Assembly (NCBI GenBank): GCA_938031175.1
Contig: CALHGZ010000001.1
Location: 232,655-296,654, forward strand
DNA length: 64,000 nucleotides
Reading direction: 5' to 3'
Source: Candidatus Kapaibacterium sp.
Lineage (GTDB): Bacteria; Bacteroidota; Ignavibacteria; Kapaibacteriales; UBA2268
Shown: piece by piece, positions 45,155-53,676 of the stretch
Layout: every line of letters starts with the position of its first letter
How positions within the stretch are numbered: position 1 is the first letter of the stretch
Program-made: the position numbers and the translations under genes
The notes under the pieces: model-generated
Databases searched by the model: none
What the model saw: the letters and a program-made list of their open reading frames with translations, nothing else
What the model was told of the DNA's origin: nothing

Positions 45155-46201
45155 TTACAAATTTTGAGTTACTTTTACTTTAATTCCATCATCCAGCAAG
45201 GACATACAACAATTAATTAGCTTATCTCCATTATTTAATCCACTTAAAATTTCAATTTCTGCACCAGATTGACTTCCAGTGAGAATTTCTCGTTTTTCAG
45301 CTTTTCCATTATTTTCAACAAATACAAAAAATTTATCTCCTTCGCTTATTATTAGGTTTCTGGGAATTATAATAGTGTTATTTTTGTTTTCGATGTTAAT
45401 GATTATTTCAACAGTGATACCACTTTTTAGCTCATTTTTGGAATTATCGAATTCAATTTCTGCATAAAATGCCTGTTTTTGTCTGTCCATAGAAAGTGAT
45501 ATTTCGGTTATTTTACCTTCATAGTCTTTCCCAGCAAAAGAGAATTTTGCATTCATACCTTTTTGAATTTGATTGACTTCATATTCATTAAGCCAAATTC
45601 TTACTTTCATTTTATTTAGTTGAGCAATAGTGAATAAAGGTGCATCAGTACGGACAAAATCACCGACATTTGGATATATTTTGACAATGGTTCCAGAAAC
45701 AGGAGCTTCAATGAAAATTAATTGTTTTTGAGCTTCATAATTTCTTTTTGCTATTAAATATTGAGCTTCGGAGGCATCGAAGTTTGCTTGAGATGTTTCA
45801 CCGGCTTGCAATAGATTCTTCATTCGTTCATAGGTTTTTTTTGCAATTTCATAAGTATGTTTTACTTGTTCATACTGTAGTTGTGGAACATCGGTAGGGA
45901 ATTGCATTATAATTTGTCCTTGGTTTACCCAAGTACCAACTTTTACGTTGATTTTTTCAATTTTGCCGCCAATAGGTGCACCTTTAGTAGTTTCAATTAT
46001 TCCGGATAGTTGTCCGAAAAATCTTAGTTCTTTAGAGAAGTTGGTGGGTTTAATAATTTCAATAGTTACTGGTAACCCTTGTTCTTTTCTTATTTCATCC
46101 ATACTTTTAGGTGGTTCTTTTGATTCCACCGTACAAGCATAGACAAGTAATAAAGCTAAAATTGAAACTGAAACAATGAATATTAATGTTCTATGAAACA
46201 T
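45155..46201 (-). CDS. RND efflux periplasmic adaptor lipoprotein (MFP)
   Basis: A 348-residue membrane-fusion protein of the HlyD/AcrA type. The lipobox VYAC gives Cys23. The lipoyl-like halves (APIGGKIEKINVKVGTWVNQ near 75-95; FIEAPVSGTIVKIYPNVGDF near 160-180) flank a coiled-coil hairpin (QLQYEQVKHTYEIAKKTYER). Beta-barrel and membrane-proximal domains follow (MKVRIWLNEYEVNQIQKGMN; SGAEIEILSGLNNGDKLI). It links the RND pump (24 bases downstream) to the TolC-like channel (14 bases upstream) in the same operon. Confidence 0.93.
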   Translation of the reverse strand: MFHRTLIFIVSVSILALLLVYACTVESKEPPKSMDEIRKEQGLPVTIEIIKPTNFSKELRFFGQLSGIIETTKGAPIGGKIEKINVKVGTWVNQGQIIMQFPTDVPQLQYEQVKHTYEIAKKTYERMKNLLQAGETSQANFDASEAQYLIAKRNYEAQKQLIFIEAPVSGTIVKIYPNVGDFVRTDAPLFTIAQLNKMKVRIWLNEYEVNQIQKGMNAKFSFAGKDYEGKITEISLSMDRQKQAFYAEIEFDNSKNELKSGITVEIIINIENKNNTIIIPRNLIISEGDKFFVFVENNGKAEKREILTGSQSGAEIEILSGLNNGDKLINCCMSLLDDGIKVKVTQNL

Positions 46202-46215
46202 TGTTCTTTCTCCAT

Positions 46216-47655
46216 CTATTTGTAAATATTATTGAATACTTTTTTTAAATATGTTTCATCTATTGTGCCTAATAGTTTGTCCAATTCGGCATTAGCAGAT
46301 AGATATTCATAGGTTGATTTTAACAGGTTGGTTTTTGCAGTTTGTAATTCAATGTCGGAATTTTTAATTTCTAATTGTGTACCTGTACCTTGTTTGAAAC
46401 GTTCAAGAGCAATATTATAAGCTTTTTGAGCTTTTTGCACATTTTTTTGTTGTGCTAAAATGGAGGTTTTAATTCTCTCAATTTCATTGATTTGATTTTT
46501 AATTTGGAAAACAATATAGTCTTTTAATTTTTCTAATTGTTCTGAAGTCTGTTCATAAGTTATTGTATATTGCTCAACTTTCCTTTTTGTTCTTTCGCCT
46601 TGAAATAAATTAATGGAAAAATTAATACCTATAATAGAAGATCGATAATTTTGAAAATTAAAATTTTCAGCAGAGCCCGCAAATGAGTAATTAGCAAAAG
46701 CCATAATTGAGGGCCAGTATTCAGATATTCCTAATTGGATAAATGCTTTATCAACCTGTTTTTTGAGGTCAAGTGTCTTTATATCGTAATTATTTGCAAG
46801 TGCAATATTAATTAATGTTTGTAGATCCTTGTAATCTCTTTCGATAAATTCGAGTTCGCCAATAAAATTTATATCTTCATTTGGATTCAGCCCAAGCAGG
46901 ATTTTTAATCCATCTTCAGCTTGTTTTAAGAGATTACGTGTTTGTGCAATAGCAGGTTTAATATTTTCTACTTGTACTTCGACTTGAATTAAATCATATT
47001 CAGAGACAAGACCTTGATTATAGAATGATTTCAGGTTGTTAAGATTCAACTCAGCATTTTCATAAGATTCTTCAAGTATTTTGAGTGTAGATTTTGTTAA
47101 AAGTACGCCATAAAATGCTTTTTTTACATTTGTTACAATATTAATAGTATTAGTTCTCAAAGCCTCTTCTGATAGATTATAGTAAATTTTTGATGCGCCA
47201 ATACCTTCGAAAACGGTTGAACTGAAAAGGGTTTGATACAATTCAGCTTTTAATTCATAATTATTTGATTGAACAAATGATTGTAAAGTATTTTTTAATG
47301 GAATAAATTTTGAGTTATCTCTGGGAATAATATTTTCACGAAACAATAAATCATATGTTGAATTATTTAGAAGGGCAGAGAAGTCAGGAAATGTCATTTT
47401 AGGTTTCTCAATGAAGTGCGAAAAGCTACCACCAATACTAATCATTGGCAGTGTATACCCGAAAGCTTCATTTACAGCAGCTTTAGCTTTTCTAACTTCC
47501 AACATGGCCACCTTTATATCGCTATTATTGGATAAAGCTAATTCAATAGCTTTATTGATATCAATATCTTGCTGCTGGCTATACAAATTGAAAACTAGAT
47601 GTGTATTTAGTATTGTGCAAACTATTATGATTAGCAGACTGGATTTAAATTTCAT
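46216..47655 (-). CDS. TolC-family outer-membrane efflux protein
   Basis: A 479-residue outer-membrane factor. A signal peptide (about 1-27) is followed by two repeats of the OEP fold: INKAIELALSNNSDIKVAML near residue 33 and LQTLINIALANNYDIKTLDL near 280, each opening a coiled-coil hairpin. Helical stretches such as YNQGLVSEYDLIQVEVQVEN and FKQGTGTQLEIKNSDIELQT are typical of TolC. It forms the exit duct of the tripartite pump encoded by the two genes after it. It lies 16 bases after the TetR gene. Confidence 0.93.
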   Translation of the reverse strand: MKFKSSLLIIIVCTILNTHLVFNLYSQQQDIDINKAIELALSNNSDIKVAMLEVRKAKAAVNEAFGYTLPMISIGGSFSHFIEKPKMTFPDFSALLNNSTYDLLFRENIIPRDNSKFIPLKNTLQSFVQSNNYELKAELYQTLFSSTVFEGIGASKIYYNLSEEALRTNTINIVTNVKKAFYGVLLTKSTLKILEESYENAELNLNNLKSFYNQGLVSEYDLIQVEVQVENIKPAIAQTRNLLKQAEDGLKILLGLNPNEDINFIGELEFIERDYKDLQTLINIALANNYDIKTLDLKKQVDKAFIQLGISEYWPSIMAFANYSFAGSAENFNFQNYRSSIIGINFSINLFQGERTKRKVEQYTITYEQTSEQLEKLKDYIVFQIKNQINEIERIKTSILAQQKNVQKAQKAYNIALERFKQGTGTQLEIKNSDIELQTAKTNLLKSTYEYLSANAELDKLLGTIDETYLKKVFNNIYK

Positions 47656-47671
47656 TTTCTAACCAATTTGA

Positions 47672-48286
47672 TTAAGACATAAGATTTTTTTTGTAAGTTT
47701 TGCGACCTTTATTAGTTAAAAGTCCCTTTAATAATACATCATAAATTTCTGTAACGACGTCTTTGCAAGACATTGGTAATTCGTAAATTACTTCAGGTCT
47801 TAGTATGTTTTGCACAGAATGATAATGTATAAGAAAAACGATTTTGTAATTTATATCATCCCTAAAGATACCTTTGTTTATGCCGAGATTTACCACCTTA
47901 TCAAAGTTTTTATGCATTTGTTCACTTCGGAATTCCTCGATCATTTGTAAGATTTTAGGGTTGACTTTTTTTATATCATCAAATAATTCTTTAGTTAATG
48001 AATTAGATGTATCGCTGTACAAAGCCCATAAACTCTTAAGTTCATCAATTATATTACTTTTCTGATTCTGCATCTTTTCAATAATGCTATTGATTTTTGC
48101 AGAAAGTTCTTTTAAAATGAGTTTAATAGCTTCTTCAAATAGAATTTCTTTTGATGGGAAGTTTTCATATAAAGTCCGTTTGCTTATACCGGCTTCCTTT
48201 GCTAATGTATCAGTTTTAACATTGTTAAAGCCATATTTAACAAATTGTTCTCTTGCAATATTCAATATTTTGTTTTTGGTTGTCAT
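47672..48286 (-). CDS. TetR/AcrR family transcriptional regulator
   Basis: A 204-residue regulator. The N-terminal helix-turn-helix is clear (NIAREQFVKYGFNNVKTDTL, AKEAGISKRTLYENFPSKEI, residues about 8-48). The C-terminal helical ligand domain is variable as usual. It is the first gene of the efflux operon, so it most likely represses its own operon and is released by a pump substrate. An inverted repeat (48296-48312) lies 10 bases before its start and could be the operator. Confidence 0.92.
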   Translation of the reverse strand: MTTKNKILNIAREQFVKYGFNNVKTDTLAKEAGISKRTLYENFPSKEILFEEAIKLILKELSAKINSIIEKMQNQKSNIIDELKSLWALYSDTSNSLTKELFDDIKKVNPKILQMIEEFRSEQMHKNFDKVVNLGINKGIFRDDINYKIVFLIHYHSVQNILRPEVIYELPMSCKDVVTEIYDVLLKGLLTNKGRKTYKKNLMS

Positions 48287-48295
48287 AAAACTTTT

Positions 48296-48312
48296 AAAAC
48301 TAAAATAGTTTT
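48296..48312. promoter_or_regulatory. Possible TetR operator
   Basis: The inverted repeat AAAACT-AAAAT-AGTTTT (6-bp arms, 5-base spacer) lies 10 bases upstream of the TetR start in the divergent region with purL. TetR-family operators are often short inverted repeats placed this way; assignment is by position only. Confidence 0.4.
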
Positions 48313-48432
48313 CTTAGGACAAATATAAAAAAAATATCTTAAAAGAAACAATTTTTTTATAAAATTTACCCCCTTAAATACGAAAAAGCGTTAATTTTGT
48401 TCTGTTAATTATTGACAAATTTTATTGAAGCA

Positions 48433-50691
48433 ATGAGCAAATCAGTTTATTCAGAATTTGAGGTAACTGTTTCAAATGCACTTGAATTGGGACTTTCAGA
48501 AGAAGAATATAATTTAATATTGAAAATGCTTGGTAGAACACCAACGTACACAGAATTGGGAATTTTTGGAGTAATGTGGAGCGAGCATTGTTCATATAAA
48601 AATTCCATTTTGCAATTAAAGACATTGCCGCGTTCTGGTGGTAATTTACTTGTAGAAGCAGGGCAAGAAAACGCAGGTCTGGTGTATCTTGGAGATGATG
48701 AAAACGGGAATAAATGGGCAATTGCTTTTAAGATTGAAAGCCATAATCATCCTTCGGCAATTGAGCCATTTCAAGGTGCGGCTACTGGGGTAGGTGGAAT
48801 ATTGAGGGATATTTTTACAATGGGAGCAAGACCAATTGCTGTATTGGATTCATTACGTTTTGGTGAGTTAGATACTGAAAGGACGAAGTATTTATTGCGC
48901 GGTGTTGTTAGTGGCATAAGTCATTATGGAAATTCTTTTGGAGTTCCAACAGTAGGTGGTGAGATTTATTTCGATAGATGTTACCAGGATAATCCGCTTG
49001 TTAATGTAATGGCAGTTGGTCTTGTAAGAGTGGACAAAACAGCTTCGGCTCGGGCAAACGGAATTGGTAATCCTGTTATGATTGTTGGTTCATCTACAGG
49101 TAGAGATGGTATTCATGGTGCATCGCTTCTTGCTTCACGTGAATTTGATGAAAAGACCGAAGATATGAGACCAACAGTGCAAGTTGGAGATCCATTTGCA
49201 GAAAAATTGCTGCTTGAAGCCACTTTGGAAATGATAGAAGCCGGTGTTATTGAGGGTATTCAGGATATGGGAGCAGCAGGAATTTCTTGCTCAACTTCTG
49301 AAATGTCTGCTAAGGCTGGCACTGGTATGGAGATTGACTTGGATAAAGTTCCTTTGCGTGAAAGTGATATGTCTGCATATGAAATTATGTTATCGGAATC
49401 ACAGGAAAGAATGTTAGCAGTAATAAAAAAAGGTATGGAAAATAAAGCTTATGAAATTTGCAGAAAATGGGATGTACCGATTAACAGAATTGGAGTAGTA
49501 ACTGAGGATCGTTTACTCAAGGTTTACCGCTCGGGTAAAATGGTTGCACAAATTTTTGCAGAAAATTTAGTTCTTGGTGGAGGAGCTCCTCAATATCTTA
49601 GAGAATCAAAAGTACCTCAATATTTAAACGAAGTAAATAATGTTGATATAGCTAAAATAATAAAGAATGATAATCCAACAGAAGCTTTTTTTAAACTACT
49701 TGGCAGTCCAACAATTGCTTCAAAGAGATGGATTTATGAGCAATATGATTCACAAGTGCGTACGAATACTATAAGTATCAAAGGCGATGCGGCGGTATTA
49801 AGAATTAAAGAATTACCTGGCAAAGGTATTGCAGTTACAACTGATTGCAATAGTAGATATACATATTTAAATCCATATAATGGAGGAATGATAGCAGTAT
49901 TAGAATCAGCTAGAAATGTTGTATGTGTTGGCGCTAAACCGATAGCTATTACAGATTGTCTTAATTTTGGTAATCCATACGATCCTGAAATATATTGGCA
50001 GTTTAAAGAAGCGATTCGTGGCATTGGTGATGCTTGCCGTGCAATAAATACACCAGTTACAGGTGGTAATGTTAGTTTTCATAATGAATCACAAAATTTT
50101 GCTGTTTTTCCAACACCTGTAATTGGTATGCTTGGTATTATTAATGACTTAACAAAATTGTGTTCAGCTGATTTTAAAAATAGTGGCGATTTTATACTTT
50201 TACTTGGAAATTTTCGAGGTGAGCTTGGCGGTTCAGAGTATTTGAAAATAATGCATAATACAATTTCTGGTGAATGCCCCATAATTGATATAGATGAAGA
50301 GAAAAGATTACAGAATTTAGTAATAGAATTAATTAATAGAAGACTTATTAATTCTGCCCACGATGTAAGCGAAGGAGGTATTGTTATTTGTTTAGCAGAG
50401 AAAGCTATAATGTCTGATAATCATCTCGGATGTATGATTGATTATCCTGAATTGAGCGATATTGCCACTTTATTTGGTGAATCCCAATCCAGAGTAATTG
50501 TTTCTATTTCAGCCAATAAATTTGAAGAAGTTTTATCATTGTCGAAGCAATATAAAGTACCCTGTGCAAAAATTGGTTTAGTTATTCCTAAAAATTTTCA
50601 AATTAATGATATTATTAACATAGAGCTAACCGAATTAAGAAATAAATATGAGACAGCAATTCCTGAACTATTGGGTAAGAAAATGATATGA
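48433..50691 (+). CDS. purL: Phosphoribosylformylglycinamidine synthase subunit PurL
   Basis: A small-type PurL of 752 residues from the ATG at 48433; a TTG at 48412 would add seven residues without a family counterpart. It makes FGAM in purine synthesis with PurS and PurQ, which are not in this window. Motifs: LGIFGVMWSEHCSYKNS near the N-terminus, IAFKIESHNHPSAIEPFQGA, ATGVGGILRDIFTMGARPIA, then IQDMGAAGISCSTSEMSAKA. The second AIRS-type half has PVTGGNVSFHNES and NSAHDVSEGGIVICLAEKA. Complete and of the standard length for the purSQL type. The stop overlaps the next start (ATGA). Confidence 0.95.
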   Translation: MSKSVYSEFEVTVSNALELGLSEEEYNLILKMLGRTPTYTELGIFGVMWSEHCSYKNSILQLKTLPRSGGNLLVEAGQENAGLVYLGDDENGNKWAIAFKIESHNHPSAIEPFQGAATGVGGILRDIFTMGARPIAVLDSLRFGELDTERTKYLLRGVVSGISHYGNSFGVPTVGGEIYFDRCYQDNPLVNVMAVGLVRVDKTASARANGIGNPVMIVGSSTGRDGIHGASLLASREFDEKTEDMRPTVQVGDPFAEKLLLEATLEMIEAGVIEGIQDMGAAGISCSTSEMSAKAGTGMEIDLDKVPLRESDMSAYEIMLSESQERMLAVIKKGMENKAYEICRKWDVPINRIGVVTEDRLLKVYRSGKMVAQIFAENLVLGGGAPQYLRESKVPQYLNEVNNVDIAKIIKNDNPTEAFFKLLGSPTIASKRWIYEQYDSQVRTNTISIKGDAAVLRIKELPGKGIAVTTDCNSRYTYLNPYNGGMIAVLESARNVVCVGAKPIAITDCLNFGNPYDPEIYWQFKEAIRGIGDACRAINTPVTGGNVSFHNESQNFAVFPTPVIGMLGIINDLTKLCSADFKNSGDFILLLGNFRGELGGSEYLKIMHNTISGECPIIDIDEEKRLQNLVIELINRRLINSAHDVSEGGIVICLAEKAIMSDNHLGCMIDYPELSDIATLFGESQSRVIVSISANKFEEVLSLSKQYKVPCAKIGLVIPKNFQINDIINIELTELRNKYETAIPELLGKKMI

Positions 50692-51863
50692 GAAAAGAAT
50701 ACGAGAGTGGTAGAATAGCAGGTATCCGAGAATCAATTTTTACAACTATGAGCAGGTTGGCTTTTGAGTATAAAGCCATAAATTTAGGACAAGGCTTTCC
50801 GGATTTCAATGGACCCGAGTGGCTGATAAATGAGGTACTAAATTCGATGAAAAAGGGACATAACCAATATGCACCTTCGCCTGGAATTTTTTCCTTAAGA
50901 AAGGCAATTGCTCAGGTAGAAAAAAAATATTACGATTTGAACTGGAACCCCGAAACCGAAATTACTATTACAGCTGGTGCCACAGAAGCTCTATTTTGTA
51001 CTGTTCAAGCCTTTATTCAACCAGGCGATGAAGTGATCATTTTTGAACCATATTACGATGCCTATATTGCTGATATTTTGCTTGCTGGTGGTAAACCTAT
51101 TACAATTACACTTCACAAACCTGATTTTAAGTTTTTTGCAGAGGATTTGTTTAAGGTAATCACTCCCGCAGTTAAAATGATAATAATTAATACTCCACAC
51201 AATCCAAGTGGCAAAATATTTAACTACGAAGAACTTGACATAATTTCAAAAATCGCAATTGAAAATGAATTGCTTGTTGTAAGTGATGAAGTATATGAAT
51301 TTATGACATTTGATGATAAACAACATATTCCAATTGCTACATTGAATGGTATGAGGGATAGAACTATAACAATATCCTCAGCAGGAAAAACATTCGGTAT
51401 GACGGGCTGGAAAATTGGATTTGTATGCGCTAATGAGAAACTAACGAATGCAATCAGAAGGGTCCATCAATGGACTACTTTCGCAGTAAATACCCCTATG
51501 CAGCATGCTGTTGCCTATGGATTTTCAAATTTAGAAGATTATTTACCTGAATTTAGAAAGATTTATCAACACAAAAGAGATTTAATTATAAAGGAATTAA
51601 GAAGCACACTGTTCAAACCAATCATCCCATACGGTAGTTATTTCATAATGGTGGAAATACCAGATGGTATATTTTTCGATGATTATACTTGTGCTGTTGA
51701 ATTAGTCAAAACATATGGTATAGCGACGATTCCACCTTCAGTATTTTATTCAAATTCGAATGAAGGCAAAACAATGCTTCGACTTTGCTTTGCTAAGCAG
51801 GATGAGACTATTATTGAAGGTATCGATAGATTAAGAAGATTAAGATTTGATAAGAACGATTAA
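50688..51863 (+). CDS. PLP-dependent class I/II aminotransferase
   Basis: A 391-residue fold-type I aminotransferase resembling the methionine/kynurenine aminotransferase group. Motifs: NLGQGFPDFNGPEWLINEVL (about 27-46), QYAPSPGIFSLRKAIA, TAGATEALFCTVQAFIQPGD, INTPHNPSGKIFNYEELDII with the conserved Asn, VVSDEVYEFMTFD, and the Schiff-base Lys in SSAGKTFGMTGWKIGF near 234. A C-terminal Arg in GKTMLRLCFAK binds the substrate carboxylate. It overlaps purL by four bases and tadA by 17. Exact amino-acid specificity cannot be read from the sequence. Confidence 0.9.
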   Translation: MRKEYESGRIAGIRESIFTTMSRLAFEYKAINLGQGFPDFNGPEWLINEVLNSMKKGHNQYAPSPGIFSLRKAIAQVEKKYYDLNWNPETEITITAGATEALFCTVQAFIQPGDEVIIFEPYYDAYIADILLAGGKPITITLHKPDFKFFAEDLFKVITPAVKMIIINTPHNPSGKIFNYEELDIISKIAIENELLVVSDEVYEFMTFDDKQHIPIATLNGMRDRTITISSAGKTFGMTGWKIGFVCANEKLTNAIRRVHQWTTFAVNTPMQHAVAYGFSNLEDYLPEFRKIYQHKRDLIIKELRSTLFKPIIPYGSYFIMVEIPDGIFFDDYTCAVELVKTYGIATIPPSVFYSNSNEGKTMLRLCFAKQDETIIEGIDRLRRLRFDKND

Positions 51864-52338
51864 TCATATTAAGTCAGATGAACATTATATGTCTTTTGCA
51901 ATTATCCAGGCGAAGAAGTCATTGATTTTTGAAGATGTTCCTGTTGGTGCTGTTATTGTTGATGACAATGGATATATTATTGCAAAGGGCTATAATCAGA
52001 TTCAAAAGAAACAAAATCCATTGATGCACGCTGAATTAATAGCCATTCAAAAAGCTCTTAAAAAATCAAAATATCTTAATAATTTTACGCTTTATGTAAC
52101 ATTGGAACCTTGCCCAATGTGCGCTGGTGCTATTATTTTATCACGAATTGGTAAAGTTGTCTATGGAGCTAGCGATCCAAAAGCTGGAGCAGTAGATTCC
52201 TTATTTAATTTGTTAAATGATAAACGGCTAAATCATAGATGCAAGGTTATATCTGGCATATTAGCGGAAGAATCGTCAAATCTGCTTAAATCTTTTTTTC
52301 ATAAATTACGATTATCTAAAAAAAGAAATGAGTCTTGA
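51847..52338 (+). CDS. tadA: tRNA adenosine(34) deaminase TadA
   Basis: A 163-residue zinc-dependent deaminase that converts A34 to inosine in the anticodon of tRNA-Arg(ACG). The signature HAELIAI supplies the His zinc ligand and catalytic Glu, and EPCPMCAGAI supplies the two Cys ligands. The DVPVGAVIVDDNG strand and GASDPKAGAVDSLFNLLND complete the TadA pattern. The TTG start overlaps the aminotransferase gene by 17 bases; a later ATG at 51889 would cut the first helix (SDEHYMSFAIIQAKKS), so the earlier start is preferred. Stop and next start overlap by 11 bases. Confidence 0.93.
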   Translation: MIRTINHIKSDEHYMSFAIIQAKKSLIFEDVPVGAVIVDDNGYIIAKGYNQIQKKQNPLMHAELIAIQKALKKSKYLNNFTLYVTLEPCPMCAGAIILSRIGKVVYGASDPKAGAVDSLFNLLNDKRLNHRCKVISGILAEESSNLLKSFFHKLRLSKKRNES

Positions 52339-53011
52339 TATTGGATTATATATAGTTCCGACTCCAATCGGTAATTTAGAAGATATTACTTTAAGAGCCC
52401 TGAGAGTTCTTAAAGATATTGATTATATTGCTTGCGAGGATACAAGGCGAACAGGAAATTTATTGAAGCAACTAGATATACCGAAGAAAGAGCTAATCAG
52501 CTACTATGATTCTATTGAGTCAAGCAAAAAATATAAGATTATTGAATTGATTCAATCAAAAAAAAGCGTTGCTTTAGTGAGTGATTCAGGTACACCTCTA
52601 ATTTCTGACCCTGGATACAAGTTAATTAAAGAATGCATAGAAAAAAAAATTCCCATCTATCCTTTACCTGGAGCCACTGCTTTCGTTCCAGCACTTGTTG
52701 CAAGCGGTTTTTCAGTTCATCATTTTTGTTTTTTTGGATTTCCTCCACAAAAGAAAGGTAGAAAAGCCTTTATAAACAAAATCAAAAGCTGTCCATATAC
52801 TGTTATTATTTACGAAGCATCCAATAAAATAATGAAATTATTGAAAGAGATTCAAATAGAAATTGGAACAGATATTCAAGTTTGCATTGCCCGTGAAATT
52901 AGTAAAGTCTATGAAGAATTTATACGAGGCACTATTGGTGATTGTATGGAAATATGTGAGAAAAGACAACTCAAAGGTGAATTAGTTTTAATTATTAATG
53001 AAAAATTGTAA
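52328..53011 (+). CDS. rsmI: 16S rRNA (cytidine1402-2'-O)-methyltransferase RsmI
   Basis: A 227-residue tetrapyrrole-methylase-fold enzyme. The opening LYIVPTPIGNLEDITLRALR (7-26), followed by YIACEDTRRTGNLLKQL (about 34-50), is diagnostic for RsmI. VALVSDSGTPLISDPGYKLI and YPLPGATAFVPALVASGF form the SAM pocket, and IAREISKVYEEFIRGTIG lies near the end. It methylates C1402 of 16S rRNA in the ribosomal P site. Compared with E. coli RsmI (about 286 residues) it lacks the short C-terminal extension, as many short homologues do. It overlaps tadA by 11 bases. Confidence 0.95.
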   Translation: MSLDIGLYIVPTPIGNLEDITLRALRVLKDIDYIACEDTRRTGNLLKQLDIPKKELISYYDSIESSKKYKIIELIQSKKSVALVSDSGTPLISDPGYKLIKECIEKKIPIYPLPGATAFVPALVASGFSVHHFCFFGFPPQKKGRKAFINKIKSCPYTVIIYEASNKIMKLLKEIQIEIGTDIQVCIAREISKVYEEFIRGTIGDCMEICEKRQLKGELVLIINEKL

Positions 53012-53042
53012 CAATTATCTTTTTAATGTTTAATTTAAGTAA

Positions 53043-53657
53043 ATGAAATTATTCATAACATTTGAAGGCATTGACGGATGTGGAAAAACAACGCAATTAC
53101 ATTTGTTGCAGGATTATTTAACAAGAAAAGGAGAAAAAGTTACCTTAATTCGCGAACCCGGTGGTACAAAATTATCAGAAACAATAAGACAAATTCTGCT
53201 TAATTCAAAGGAATCAATAAATTATCTTACAGAGTTATTTCTATTTGAATCAGCAAGAGCGGAATTAACAGAAAAAGTTATATTACCGGCTTTAAATAGA
53301 AATGAAATAGTTTTATGCGATAGATTTTATGATTCAACAACTGCTTATCAGGGATATGGAAGAATGATTGATATTAGTAAAATAGAGGTACTAAACAAAT
53401 TAGCAACAAATGGATTAGAACCAGATATTACATTTTATTTAAGAATACCCTTAGAAATTGCTAAAGAAAGGACAAAATCAAAAAGTTTAGATCGAATGGA
53501 ATCAGCTGATATTGAATTCTATAAACGAGTTATAAATGGTTTCGACGAAATATATGAAAAAGAGAAACACAGAATTGTTAAAATTGATGCTACCAATAAT
53601 ATTGATTCTGTTCATCAGTCTATATTAGTTTATATTCACAATCGTTTAAATATTTGA
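53043..53657 (+). CDS. tmk: Thymidylate kinase
   Basis: A 204-residue thymidylate kinase that phosphorylates dTMP to dTDP. The P-loop is FEGIDGCGKTTQLHLLQ (7-23). LIREPGGTKLSETIRQILL carries the substrate-binding Arg-Glu-Pro-Gly, and LCDRFYDSTTAYQGYGRMID (about 95-115) is the DRY/DRF motif with the dTMP pocket. The lid contains ERTKSKSLDRMES. Length is normal. It follows rsmI by 31 bases and precedes the metalloprotease by 19. Confidence 0.95.
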   Translation: MKLFITFEGIDGCGKTTQLHLLQDYLTRKGEKVTLIREPGGTKLSETIRQILLNSKESINYLTELFLFESARAELTEKVILPALNRNEIVLCDRFYDSTTAYQGYGRMIDISKIEVLNKLATNGLEPDITFYLRIPLEIAKERTKSKSLDRMESADIEFYKRVINGFDEIYEKEKHRIVKIDATNNIDSVHQSILVYIHNRLNI

Positions 53658-53676
53658 ATCTTTTAAAGGGAATTTT